Notes: generated by a model not told the origin, from the letters alone. DNA of 64,000 nt from Pseudoalteromonas sp. GCY (GCF_016695175.1 NZ_CP068023.1:1228501-1292500), one strand, 5' to 3'; counted from the stretch's first letter, positions 49,016-57,825 are shown. Translations and numbers: made by a program.

Positions 49016-50504
49016 GTACGCATTCCTGTAGTGCCGAGAGGGTGATTTTGCCGAGCTCGTTTTCTGGAAATTGCGCCAAAAAATGAACCTGCGGCGTGGG
49101 TAAATCTTTAAACCAACTTCTGATGTCCTGAAGTGTAGGGATGCAAGATAGTCCTTCGACAAAGGCGACCAGCTCGCCCCCTTTATTATTGTTATTGTCC
49201 TCGATAAAAAAGACGCGATGGCGAAGTCCCACAAAGCGTTCTTGGAGGATTTTTTCTATACTTTGTAGCGAGTAGCGTTTACCTGCATATTTAAATATTT
49301 GGTCTGCGCGCCCACCGTGTGTGAATTGGTTTTCATTGCTGAAAATCAGCTTATCTTTGAGCTCAAACTCTTCACAATTAGCCACTAAAAACGGCGATCT
49401 CAACATGGTTTTGTGCTCGGCATTTTGATAAATGTCGACCGCAGTGAACTTAGTAAAGTGCGTTTCGTTGTTGCCTAATTGACGATAGCCGATACCGCCG
49501 GTTTCAGTGCTTCCTAGTACCTCAAAAGCTTGTATTGAAAGCGATAGGTAAGAAATAAGGTCGGCAAGTTTTTGCTCTTTCTCACCTTTGAATGGTGCAC
49601 CTGAGCTTATTAAGTAGCAGTGGTTTTGACTTAACTGATCGGCCACAAAGTCAAACATAGTTGGCGTTAAGATCACACCTACCTGTTTGTCTTTTACAGG
49701 TTGTAAATCCGGTGTTGAACCGAGTTCGTAACACACCGGTTTGCCAAGCTGCAGAGGGAGCATAAATGCCCAAATAAAACCGAACATGTGGCGGATATCA
49801 ACGCAAGCACAGAAATAATCTACTGCGTCAAACGAGAAAGTGTCAGCAAAGGTGACGGCTTCAGCATGGAGTGAGGCGATGGATTTATGCCAAGTTTGTG
49901 GCTTGCCTGTGCTGCCTGACGTTTCAAAGCCAATAGTCTTATCGCTATGCTGTTGTAAAAATGCCGTCATGGAACGAAACGGAATTTCTACCTCTTGATT
50001 GGAAAGCGTGAGTTCTCGCCAGCTAAACGCATTGGCGTTCGCGGCCGCATTCGCACTTAATACCGGAGTGATATTGTGCGCTAATAACACCATAGTGCTC
50101 ACAATGATATCGCAGGGCGTGCTGTCTTTGATAAGGCGAGCCTGACCGATGATCTCACAATCTAGACTACGTTGTATCTGTTCTAGTAAATCAGTCTCTT
50201 TGAGAGAGGTGACTTGATCTGCCCAAGTCTCTAAGGGGGTTGCTTGTTTTTGTTGCGTTAAGTTTAACGCTATTTGACGTGTTAGTGTCGCCAAAGTTAC
50301 AGTGCTCAATTCGCCCAAGTCTTTTAATTGGAACGCTTTTTTACATGCAGCAGATAACTGCATAAGGTCGACCGAGTCGAGAAACAGTGGCGCCTCAATT
50401 AAATTGGCGTCGTCACTTATTACGTCTAGTTGTTCTTTATCTACTTCTAACTCAGCTTCAATCAGTTGCATGAGTGTTGAACGAATGGCACTGTATGTTT
50501 GCAT
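49008..50504 (-). CDS. altC: ACP-like domain fused to acyl-AMP ligase
   Basis: A 498-residue protein. Residues 1-85 read as an acyl carrier domain: LFLDSVDLMQLSAACKKAF with Ser44 in D-S-V-D at the phosphopantetheine position. The rest is an AMP-forming acyl ligase with FETSGSTGKPQTWHKS as the P-loop and HGGRADQIFKYAGKRYS near the C-terminus. It would activate coumarate and pass it to a carrier protein to start the polyene. I chose the ATG at 50504 (GGAAGG upstream); a longer frame to 50585 would overlap altB. It ends eight bases inside altD. Confidence 0.87.
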   Translation of the reverse strand: MQTYSAIRSTLMQLIEAELEVDKEQLDVISDDANLIEAPLFLDSVDLMQLSAACKKAFQLKDLGELSTVTLATLTRQIALNLTQQKQATPLETWADQVTSLKETDLLEQIQRSLDCEIIGQARLIKDSTPCDIIVSTMVLLAHNITPVLSANAAANANAFSWRELTLSNQEVEIPFRSMTAFLQQHSDKTIGFETSGSTGKPQTWHKSIASLHAEAVTFADTFSFDAVDYFCACVDIRHMFGFIWAFMLPLQLGKPVCYELGSTPDLQPVKDKQVGVILTPTMFDFVADQLSQNHCYLISSGAPFKGEKEQKLADLISYLSLSIQAFEVLGSTETGGIGYRQLGNNETHFTKFTAVDIYQNAEHKTMLRSPFLVANCEEFELKDKLIFSNENQFTHGGRADQIFKYAGKRYSLQSIEKILQERFVGLRHRVFFIEDNNNNKGGELVAFVEGLSCIPTLQDIRSWFKDLPTPQVHFLAQFPENELGKITLSALQECVHE

Positions 50505-50538
50505 GGTGTCCTTCCAAGCGAAAATGGTTACGGTCAGA

Positions 50539-50832
50539 TCAACAAGCTTCTGCTGTTGTTTGTGCTTCAACTTGTTCGTGAACAAAGCTAGCTAAGGTAC
50601 TGACGTTTTTCATTTTTTCTTGAATGGTTTGTTCTGGGTAATCTTTGAACTTAAGGTTGTATTTTTTCTCGATAGATACCACAAGATCGAGCACCTCGAT
50701 GCTGTCTAAGTCTAGGCCGTCACCGATAAGTTGAGCATCATCTTCGATTTCATCAATGCTATCTACCACTTCTAAATTGTCTACAATGATGTCTTGTTTA
50801 ATAAATTGTGTTATTGATTCTAAGCTACTCAT
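50539..50832 (-). CDS. altB: Acyl carrier protein
   Basis: A 97-residue acidic carrier protein with the modified Ser44 in GLDLDSIEVLDLV, preceded by the usual acidic helix. The start at 50832 has AAGGAT seven bases upstream, while the upstream 15 codons are basic and unlike an ACP. It would carry the coumaroyl and growing polyene chain between AltC, AltD, AltH and AltG. It needs a phosphopantetheinyl transferase, which is not in the window. It lies 137 bp after altA and 34 bp before altC. Confidence 0.92.
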   Translation of the reverse strand: MSSLESITQFIKQDIIVDNLEVVDSIDEIEDDAQLIGDGLDLDSIEVLDLVVSIEKKYNLKFKDYPEQTIQEKMKNVSTLASFVHEQVEAQTTAEAC

Positions 50833-50904
50833 TTTTATATCCTTTTTAGTTTCTCTGGTGTGTAGTTTACGTCTCATTAGCTGTTTTTGAGCAACAACAA
50901 ACCC

Positions 50905-50932
50905 TAGCTGGCTGCAGTGAAGCTGCCAGCTA
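50905..50932 (-). other. Hairpin between altA and altB
   Basis: TAGCTGGC and GCCAGCTA form an eight-base stem that continues after a T-T mismatch with two more pairs. On the minus strand GGGTTTGTTGTTG follows. It may be a leaky terminator or processing site that sets the altA to altB ratio. Confidence 0.55.
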
Positions 50933-50969
50933 TGGCGTTATCGTCATCTCAAAAATGACTTAGAGAGGG

Positions 50970-52589
50970 TTACTGCTCATTAAATAGGGCGTTAACCATA
51001 TTGTTGATTTCGACATCCATCGGCCTATCTTCAATGACTGGTTGGAAGTTGCTGCTAATTTCGTCGAAAAACTCTCGAGAAAGTGCGTTGAGTTTCTCTG
51101 CTTTCGCATCTTTCCCATGAACATAAAATGCCTGGCGGATCGCCATTGCCTGAATAGCAATAACTGGCTTGATAAGATCTGTAATACGACGAAGGTCACG
51201 TGCGGCGATAGTGCCCATGCTGACGATGTCTTGGTTTAGTGCTTCTGTTGTGCGTGAAAATACTGACATAGGGCCTGCATTTTTAAGTGCTTCTGCAACA
51301 AGAGAAGAAGAGGTAATTTGCATTGCTTTGAAACCGTGGTGTACCCAAGCTTTGTCGCCAAGATCTTCACGCGCAACCAAGTTGTTAGAAATTCCACCGT
51401 TAAGACGATCATCAACCAAAATGCCTAATTCACGCTCAAGTAACGCGCCCATGTTTGCAACGAGTGGCTTGAGGGTATCGCACACCGCTGCAACGTGACC
51501 ACCGTAGAAGTGACCCGCGTTGAGGATAAGATCGTTCTCATCATCAAATAGTGGGTTATCGTTCACTGAGTTGATTTCAGTCGTTAGGATCTGTGATGCC
51601 CACATCTCAGCATCAATTAATGGACCTAACACTTGCGGAGAGCAGCGAATTGAATAGCTATCTTGTAACCTGAACGTTTCTTGCTTGCCAAACTCAATGT
51701 TGTCATCGGTACGGTTTCTGCGACCTAAACGCTGATCGACGTTAGTTAAGCGTTCTAGAATTTTCTCTGCGCAGATCTGCTGTCCGCGGTGTGGTTTAAG
51801 TTCGTGTACGCGTTTATGGAATGGCGATGCACGACCTTCGATAAGCTCGACATAAAGCGCGATCAGTTTACAGCTTAAATCAATGCCGCGGCGGATGTCT
51901 TTCAGCGCATTCGTGGCGATAGCAGACATAACCGAAGTACCATTCATGATAGCTAAACCTTCTTTCGGCTTTAGCTTGTATGGCGCAATGTTTAGTTCTT
52001 CTAATACTTCAGCGGTTTCACGCAGTTGTCCTTGATAGTACACTTTACGCTTGCCACCAAGTGCGGCACCGACATAAGAAAGTGGTGTTAAGTCGCCACT
52101 CGCACCGACTGAACCCATAGAAGGGATAGCTGGGATGATGCGGTTATTTAGGAAGGTTTCCATTTGCGCCAGCAATTCCCAACTAACGCCCGAAAAGCCC
52201 TTGGCATTACAGTTCATACGTATCAATAAAGTTGCGGCACAATCAGACTCTGAAAGGTAATCACCAACGCCACAGCCATGATAAGCAATGAGGTTTTGTT
52301 GTAATTCTTCAGAGAGAGAAGTCGAAATACGGTTACTTGCTGAGTTACCAAAACCAGTCGTCACGCCGTATATATCTTCTTGATTTGCTAATTTATTGTC
52401 CAGGTATTGACGGTTTTGCTCGATTCTAGCTTTTAGTGCCAATTCGTCCAATTTTACTTTGGACAAGGGCTGAGCTGCGTAATCTTGCACTGACTCCAGA
52501 GAAAGTGACTGATCTTGCGAGATGAAAACAATACTACCGAGCTTTTTCTCGACCTGAATTGCTTCCTTTTCTGTGTTGTACTGGTTCAT
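50970..52589 (-). CDS. altA: MIO-type aromatic amino-acid ammonia-lyase (probable tyrosine ammonia-lyase)
   Basis: A 539-residue lyase of the HAL/PAL/TAL family. The Ala-Ser-Gly triad that forms the MIO cofactor is at 163-165 in GSVGASGDLTPLSY, and the family's YGVTTGFG is at 74-81. In NLIAYHGCGVG, His104 occupies the place where tyrosine-specific enzymes keep a His. It would turn tyrosine into p-coumarate, the starter of the aryl polyene. No other histidine-degradation gene is near, so a hutH role is unlikely. The start is the ATG at 52589 with AGGA upstream; 32 more codons are open but not convincing. This is the first gene of the cluster, with a 650-bp regulatory gap before it. Confidence 0.9.
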   Translation of the reverse strand: MNQYNTEKEAIQVEKKLGSIVFISQDQSLSLESVQDYAAQPLSKVKLDELALKARIEQNRQYLDNKLANQEDIYGVTTGFGNSASNRISTSLSEELQQNLIAYHGCGVGDYLSESDCAATLLIRMNCNAKGFSGVSWELLAQMETFLNNRIIPAIPSMGSVGASGDLTPLSYVGAALGGKRKVYYQGQLRETAEVLEELNIAPYKLKPKEGLAIMNGTSVMSAIATNALKDIRRGIDLSCKLIALYVELIEGRASPFHKRVHELKPHRGQQICAEKILERLTNVDQRLGRRNRTDDNIEFGKQETFRLQDSYSIRCSPQVLGPLIDAEMWASQILTTEINSVNDNPLFDDENDLILNAGHFYGGHVAAVCDTLKPLVANMGALLERELGILVDDRLNGGISNNLVAREDLGDKAWVHHGFKAMQITSSSLVAEALKNAGPMSVFSRTTEALNQDIVSMGTIAARDLRRITDLIKPVIAIQAMAIRQAFYVHGKDAKAEKLNALSREFFDEISSNFQPVIEDRPMDVEINNMVNALFNEQ

Positions 52590-52622
52590 GACTTTCCTAC
52601 TCTGACTAAAATAATGAATCTG

Positions 52623-52639
52623 ATTGTGATTTTCACAAT
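52623..52639 (-). promoter_or_regulatory. Perfect 17-bp palindrome just upstream of altA
   Basis: ATTGTGA-TTT-TCACAAT, seven-base arms around three bases, lies 34 bp before the altA start. The spacing is too short for CRP (TGTGA-N6-TCACA). It is likely the operator of a dimeric regulator acting on the cluster promoter. Confidence 0.55.
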
Positions 52640-52907
52640 GCTTATATTTTTGTATGAAGGGAAACTGTTTAAAAAACCCAATCATACTTGTTAGAGGCGA
52701 GTACTACTTAACCAACGTCCCGTGTGTGCCAATCCGTTAACTTGGTCGGCTTTGTCGCGATACTATTGTCGCTATCTTTGTTACAAGATTATTTTTTTTG
52801 TAAATAAAAAATATTAAATGTGATTTTTTGATTGTTGTGTTTTAAGAATGGCGGCTAGGTTAAGCCTGAGTTTTCGAGGTGTCAACACGAAAAATTTGAC
52901 AATTTAA

Positions 52908-52960
52908 TGTTAATTAAATCTAGCGTTAACATAATTGAAATGTTATAAAATTATTTCAAT
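52908..52960 (-). promoter_or_regulatory. Two adjacent inverted repeats far upstream of altA
   Basis: TGTTAA-N12-TTAACA (52908-52931) is followed at once by ATTGAAAT-N11-ATTTCAAT (52934-52960). The second has the T-N11-A form typical of LysR-type sites. They lie roughly 320-370 bp before the altA start. AT-rich DNA makes such repeats more frequent by chance, so this is tentative. Confidence 0.35.
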
Positions 52961-53196
52961 ATGGAGTTGTTAATAGCTGTTTTTTATCTCTATGAGATAT
53001 AAAGAATTAATTAATTTTTAAAGCTAAAACTCTATTTTTATTGAGGGTGGAAAGTTTAATAAAACTGACTTATGACAAATGTCACTATTTTATGTGGTCC
53101 GATCTGAAAATGAATAGAATTGACTTATTTCGGCAGAAATTTGAATTTTTTGTGAATAAAAATTGCGTAATAAATGTAAATCTAGACGGCTAACCG

Positions 53197-53226
53197 TTGA
53201 GGTTGCCGGAATATCGGCAGCCTCAA
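53197..53226 (-). terminator. Hairpin after the lipoprotein gene
   Basis: TTGAGGTTGCCG and CGGCAGCCTCAA form a twelve-base stem with one G-U pair around six bases, 14 bp after the lipoprotein stop. No clear U-run follows on the minus strand, but it is the only candidate terminator between this gene and altA. Confidence 0.5.
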
Positions 53227-53239
53227 AACCGGTGATTAA

Positions 53240-53899
53240 TTAGTATTCTAAAACGGTGCTCATTAAGCCGGTTTCACCGACGACGAGTAAGTACGAACGG
53301 TCTAGTGAAGCATTACAAAGACTTATAACTTCATCACCCATCATAATATCTTGGTTACAGTCATCCACTTGATACCAACTACTGACCTCACCTTTATCAA
53401 ATTCAACGTCTGAGCCGTTAATATTTAATGTCATTGTTTTGGAAGCTAATATCCGCACGGTAAACTTATTATCGTGGTCATCTTTAGACTTTCTAACTAC
53501 TTTTATATCTAAGGTATCGTTGCTGTCTTGCATCACAACAAAGTGATAATCCCGATCATTACTTACCTTAATTTTTTCTTGCTCGACCATGCCAAGCTTA
53601 TTTACTGACTCAGCATAAAAACTGATTTCACGGTTGGTGTTATGTTCGTGTGTTATGCGAACAGGCTCTGAACCTGAAGCCAGTACTTTGACACGATATT
53701 TATCGTCAGCGACATTTCGTTCATCACCGTCTAGTTCAGTATTAGCAAGGTGAAATGCAATTTCATAATCGGTGGCATTAACCAGGTTATATTGGTTTTT
53801 ATAGATGTCAGAACCGAAGTTGGCGGTCTCGACATCTTCAGACGAACATGCAACGGCTAACAGGGATAGGGTGGCTGCAGTTAAGATACGAAAGTTCAT
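53240..53899 (-). CDS. Putative lipoprotein, function unknown
   Basis: A 219-residue protein with a lipoprotein signal: LSLLAVACSS, where Cys18 would be lipidated and Ser-Ser follows (outer-membrane sorting). The mature part has two similar beta-rich halves (VRITHEHNTNREISFYAES and the later TVRILASKTMTLNINGSDVE) and two Cys near the end (DDCNQD; SLCNAS), probably a disulfide. I do not recognise the family. It is a single gene upstream of, and in the same direction as, the alt cluster, but separated from it by about 650 bp. Confidence 0.7.
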   Translation of the reverse strand: MNFRILTAATLSLLAVACSSEDVETANFGSDIYKNQYNLVNATDYEIAFHLANTELDGDERNVADDKYRVKVLASGSEPVRITHEHNTNREISFYAESVNKLGMVEQEKIKVSNDRDYHFVVMQDSNDTLDIKVVRKSKDDHDNKFTVRILASKTMTLNINGSDVEFDKGEVSSWYQVDDCNQDIMMGDEVISLCNASLDRSYLLVVGETGLMSTVLEY

Positions 53900-54179
53900 A
53901 GTTGATCTCCTTTATCAATATTTTGAACATGGGTCTTTATTTAAGCGATTTCGGAGCAAGAGTATAGGATGGAAAAATGAAAGGTTACTTAATGATGTTT
54001 ATAAGATGTTAAAAAATGTAGTGTGTAAGGCTTTGTTACAAAATAAGGTACGTAATTTACGCCATTTTACTTTCTAACTAGGTGATAAATATTGGCTTTT
54101 GTAATAGGTTAAGTTTTATGACAACTACATTTTTAAACATAAATATAAATCCCTATTTGGATTTATAGTGTAGAGCAAG

Positions 54180-54773
54180 ATGATAACGATAAAATCTCTA
54201 AGTAAAAGCTTCTCCAAAGAGGTACTGTTTGACAATTATTCACAACAGTTTGACCATAATAGAATTTGTTTAGCGGCGCCGAATGGCGTAGGGAAAACCA
54301 CCTTACTGAGTATGATTGCTGGGCTTGATGATGCGTTCAATGGCGACATTCTTTTACAAGACAAGAAAATCGATAAACGCCAAACACTTGTTGCACTTGC
54401 GTCAGACAATATTCCATTCCCTGCTTTTTTGCGTGCAAAAGAGTTATTAACTCTCACATCAACTGCATGGCAATGTAATTTTCCTTCGCAGCTTGTAAAC
54501 GACTTTCAGTTTGAAGCCTTTTTAATGACGCGCTACGCGGATCTCTCCTCTGGTAATAAAAAGAAGCTCCAACTTATTAATGCCTTGATGCGTAATACCC
54601 CTTATTTATTGCTCGATGAGCCTACTGCGGCTTTGGACGCGGCAGGCTGCGAGTATATCGTTGAACTCGTGCAAAACTACGCAGGTATGGTGCTGATGAC
54701 AAGCCATGAGCCAGAACCTTTTTTACAAGTTGGATTTCACTCAGTTCCCTTAGCACCGAAGCAGGGTAGTTAA
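54180..54773 (+). CDS. ABC transporter ATPase (short)
   Basis: A 197-residue ATPase: Walker A APNGVGKTTLLS, a signature region degenerated to DLSSGNKKKLQL (LSSGN instead of LSGGQ), Walker B YLLLDEPTAALD and the switch His in TSHEPEP. It is shorter than most, ending soon after the H-loop. It pairs with the membrane protein that starts one base after its stop. The combination looks like a small peptide or lipid exporter, or an immunity-type transporter. The substrate is unknown. Confidence 0.85.
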   Translation: MITIKSLSKSFSKEVLFDNYSQQFDHNRICLAAPNGVGKTTLLSMIAGLDDAFNGDILLQDKKIDKRQTLVALASDNIPFPAFLRAKELLTLTSTAWQCNFPSQLVNDFQFEAFLMTRYADLSSGNKKKLQLINALMRNTPYLLLDEPTAALDAAGCEYIVELVQNYAGMVLMTSHEPEPFLQVGFHSVPLAPKQGS

Positions 54774-54774
54774 T

Positions 54775-55848
54775 ATGCTCTATTACTATCGCTACAGAAA
54801 ATCATCACTCTCTCTATCGCTGCAAGCGATAGGTCAGCAACTTCAGCAATTTGGCTTGATGATAGCTGCGCTGTTTCAAGTGTACTTGCTAGGTTTTATT
54901 GCAATACTATTTATGGGTATAGGTAAAATTGTAGAAAGTGATAATCCCGTCGCACAGGTACAAATTGCATGGGGATTACTTGCGGCGCAAAGCTTTATTC
55001 TGTTTGTGTTTCGAGATGCGGTTTTGGATAAAGCGCACAGAAGTTACCACCACACGATCCTACATCGTGCCATCCATCAAAAAGTGGCGGATGGGTTGTC
55101 TGTACTTGTTGTTCACCCCTTATTATTGATGACCCTAATTCTCTGCTACTCGATTGGAATTGAGAAAATCACACAAGCGTGGCACTTACTGTTTTTTGCG
55201 GTGACGCAATTCTTCGTTGCCCTATGCTTTATTTATCGGCCCTTGGGGACAAGTGCTGGGTTATTGATGACAGTAATCATCAGCCTTGCTGTTATCGAAA
55301 TTACTTGGTATTTGGTTGCTGTAAACTTGATAGTGTTTGGCTGTGCTGCCTTGCTACCGCGTAAAGTGACGTTATCGGTAATGGTTAAAGGGTTGACGAC
55401 ATTTTGGCTGAGCTTTGCTTACAACCACTATTTTGTGTTGCTCTGGCGCATTATGATGAGTGTGTTGGTGCTATGGTTTGGCGCGATTTTGAGTGTGGAG
55501 CGCCCCGATCTGATGGCAAATTACGTTCCGGGTCTGGTGACGTTAAATCTATTATGGTGGTCGAGTCTTGCGATTGATCTCAAACCTGAAGTCTACGACC
55601 GCACTGCATATTGGTCGAGTATAGATAAGCTGCGATCGGCAAAGCAGAGTATCTGGATTATTGTGCTGACGGCTGCCGTCTGTTTTTCAGTGCCTGTCTA
55701 TATGTTATTAGGACTGAGTGTAGTGAGTCTATTACCCTATGTCTTTCTGCCACTTTTAGTGTTAAGTGCATTAAAAAGTCCACAGCATTTAGCTATGACT
55801 TGGCTCAGCACCTTAGTGCTGAGCTATACCGCGTATGTGCTTTTGTAA
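54775..55848 (+). CDS. ABC transporter membrane subunit, about nine or ten helices
   Basis: A 357-residue polytopic protein with long hydrophobic stretches (FGLMIAALFQVYLLGFIAIL, LAVIEITWYLVAVNLIVFGC, WIIVLTAAVCFSVPVYMLLG). It is coupled to the ATPase gene at one-base distance. I do not recognise a precise permease family. Neither gene resembles the alt exporter, so this transporter is probably separate from alterochromide export. It converges with the membrane regulator gene, with nine bases between their ends. Confidence 0.7.
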   Translation: MLYYYRYRKSSLSLSLQAIGQQLQQFGLMIAALFQVYLLGFIAILFMGIGKIVESDNPVAQVQIAWGLLAAQSFILFVFRDAVLDKAHRSYHHTILHRAIHQKVADGLSVLVVHPLLLMTLILCYSIGIEKITQAWHLLFFAVTQFFVALCFIYRPLGTSAGLLMTVIISLAVIEITWYLVAVNLIVFGCAALLPRKVTLSVMVKGLTTFWLSFAYNHYFVLLWRIMMSVLVLWFGAILSVERPDLMANYVPGLVTLNLLWWSSLAIDLKPEVYDRTAYWSSIDKLRSAKQSIWIIVLTAAVCFSVPVYMLLGLSVVSLLPYVFLPLLVLSALKSPQHLAMTWLSTLVLSYTAYVLL

Positions 55849-55857
55849 CGATAATCG

Positions 55858-57825
55858 TTAGTTAGCAGCTTCAGGTAGGCGAGTCAGTTTCTTGATATCG
55901 CCTTCTACACTTTCCATTTTTGCTATGAGTAGATCCCCAAGCGCGTCGATATCGTAGTGCCAAATCAAGTGGCCGACTTTTTTAAGCGTAGGGTTTTGCT
56001 CTGGCATTAAGGTGAGTTGCCAAATGTAGTCCTCTTTTGACCAAGCGGATTGCCAATAGATGTCGTTGCCGCGAATTCTTAAGTTACTAAATTGATTGGT
56101 TTGCTTTTGACTTAGCGCATATTTATTTAACGCTTCTGAGTCGCTTTCGAAGAGCGTCTCGTACTCCAGCAGTAGGGTTTGTTGTAGCACAAACCAAGTT
56201 TGTCTTTCGGGGTGATAAAAGACAAAGTCAGCTGTACTGTCATGGCTGCTGATAAGCGCCCCAGACAAGCTGTATTGGTTTAATGTTTCGCCGTCATAAG
56301 CCCATAGTGTTTGCTCATCTATCCAGCCCATGCTTTTGACGGGCTGACTCAGCTGTGAATTGAACTGGGTGAGTGGGCGTTTTCGGTCGTATATCACTAA
56401 ATCGTTATCACGGTTTGAGGCCAAATAGCTCAGCTCTGGACTCCATACTAAAAAACCAACGTACTCATGCCCCTGATGAAAGGAAAGCTGACTGATTTTA
56501 TCATCGCGATATAGATACACCTCGCATACGCCGCTGCGCCTCGACATAAATGCCGTTTCCCCCAAGCTGTTGGTCAGTGGTAGATAATCGATGCTTGAGC
56601 TTGAAAATAAGGGGAAATCATCTCGGTCTTTTATATTAACTTGAAAACTCTCCAATGCCGCGAATATATCGCCGCGATTATCGCTTGAGAAGCTTGTGTA
56701 TAAGCCAATTTCCGTCTCTTTGATGGCTTGACTGTCACCGTCTCTAAAGTGTCGCGATAGGCTACCATATTGACTCGCAATAACGGCTTGATGATAAACA
56801 TCAAACGCAACTGAAGTGACTGGGGCTGACCACTTTAGATGTACCGTGCCATCAAGCGTTTGTAGTCTTGCTAACCCTTGTTTATCTTGAACCAAATAAT
56901 AGATTTTATCTTGCCATGCTCGAAGGGCCATTTTTAACTGCTCATTAGCTGCCAAAGCAAGTGGCAGCTTAACCAATTGATGAGACTCAAGCCGGTAAAG
57001 GTGTGCTGCTTTGGCATTATATTGGCCGAACGTTAGGATGAGCTCTTTGTCATTTTTCCAAACGGGTTTAGTACCAACTTGGCAAGGAAGAATTTGCGAG
57101 CTATGAAAAAATTGCCCTGCGGCAGTCATAACATGAAGTTGGCAGCCACTACCTTGATATTGCCAAAAAGCCAGTTTGTCTGAATCGGGACTCCAACTTG
57201 GAAAACTGATCCGCGAATCAAAGCGATGTTCATTTAATTGAAAGCCTTGTTTGTTGGCAATAATAAGGTGGGTAAAATCTTTTACATAGGCGATGAGATC
57301 TTTGCTTTGGTGGGCATCAACGTCAAATTCAAGGCCAAGCTCATGGCTGAGGCTTGAGGTTTCGTAGCGTGATGGTGTTTTTTCAGTCGGTGTTTGATTA
57401 AAAAAGGCGATTGCACCAAAGCATAAAACCGCCATTGCGACGGCACTGAGTGAAAAAATACGGGACTTGGCGATTGTTTTTACTGGTTTTGCCGTATGCC
57501 GAGGCGCTATTTCATGTCTTTCTAGTGGCGCGATAAAGCGATAGCCCCGCTTTGGGATTGTTTTGATGTAAATCGGGTTTTTAGGGTCGTCCCCAAGCAC
57601 TTTTCGCAGTTTAGTCAGTAGCTGATAAAGGCTATTGGGTTCGACAACCGCGTGTTGCCACAGCTGCTCGGTAAGCCAATATTTCTCAAGCACTTCGTTA
57701 TGATACTCAATAAAAAGCGCGAGCAACCTTGCCATCTGTGGCTCAAGTTTTACGGTTTCTTGGCTTTGTCTATGTGTTAGGCAATCTTGCTGGAGATCAA
57801 ACTGCCAATGTCCAAAACAAACCAT
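55858..57825 (-). CDS. CadC/ToxR-like membrane-bound regulator with TolB-like sensor domain
   Basis: A 655-residue protein. Residues 1-100 are an OmpR-type winged helix (LEPQMARLLALFIEYHNEVL, then VVEPNSLYQLLTKLRKVLGD and IKTIPKRGYRFIAPL). A single membrane span lies near 125-145 (FSLSAVAMAVLCFGAIAFF). The periplasmic part has repeated W-S-P-D/E-motifs (FPSWSPDSDKLAFW; LVWSPELSYLASN), i.e. a beta-propeller like TolB. The start at the ATG at 57825 has AGGAAG upstream; a TTG at 57864 is the alternative. It would sense something in the periplasm and regulate DNA directly. The divergent beta-barrel gene 190 bp away is the obvious target. Confidence 0.85.
   Translation of the reverse strand: MVCFGHWQFDLQQDCLTHRQSQETVKLEPQMARLLALFIEYHNEVLEKYWLTEQLWQHAVVEPNSLYQLLTKLRKVLGDDPKNPIYIKTIPKRGYRFIAPLERHEIAPRHTAKPVKTIAKSRIFSLSAVAMAVLCFGAIAFFNQTPTEKTPSRYETSSLSHELGLEFDVDAHQSKDLIAYVKDFTHLIIANKQGFQLNEHRFDSRISFPSWSPDSDKLAFWQYQGSGCQLHVMTAAGQFFHSSQILPCQVGTKPVWKNDKELILTFGQYNAKAAHLYRLESHQLVKLPLALAANEQLKMALRAWQDKIYYLVQDKQGLARLQTLDGTVHLKWSAPVTSVAFDVYHQAVIASQYGSLSRHFRDGDSQAIKETEIGLYTSFSSDNRGDIFAALESFQVNIKDRDDFPLFSSSSIDYLPLTNSLGETAFMSRRSGVCEVYLYRDDKISQLSFHQGHEYVGFLVWSPELSYLASNRDNDLVIYDRKRPLTQFNSQLSQPVKSMGWIDEQTLWAYDGETLNQYSLSGALISSHDSTADFVFYHPERQTWFVLQQTLLLEYETLFESDSEALNKYALSQKQTNQFSNLRIRGNDIYWQSAWSKEDYIWQLTLMPEQNPTLKKVGHLIWHYDIDALGDLLIAKMESVEGDIKKLTRLPEAAN

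Larger units (their letters stand above)
52590..53196 (-). other. AT-rich upstream region of the alterochromide operon
   Basis: About 600 bp without a convincing gene on either strand. It must contain the promoter of altA and the genes behind it. I see three palindromic elements (52623-52639, 52908-52931, 52934-52960) and TATCTC-TAT-GAGATA at 52985-52999. A possible minus-strand promoter is TTGTGA followed by CATTAT about 16 bases on, which overlaps the first palindrome. Confidence 0.6.

Noticed and set aside
50970..52589. Histidine ammonia-lyase (hutH) for histidine breakdown
   Set aside because: No hutU, hutI or hutG is nearby, the gene heads an aryl-polyene/NRPS operon, and the active-site His104 context fits tyrosine-type lyases better.
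52623..52639. CRP-binding site before altA
   Set aside because: CRP needs TGTGA-N6-TCACA. Here only three bases separate the arms.
54118..54168. 16-codon frame (MTTTFLNININPYLDL) before the ABC genes
   Set aside because: It has no proper ribosome-binding site and low-complexity composition expected in AT-rich DNA. It could be a peptide substrate, but nothing supports it.
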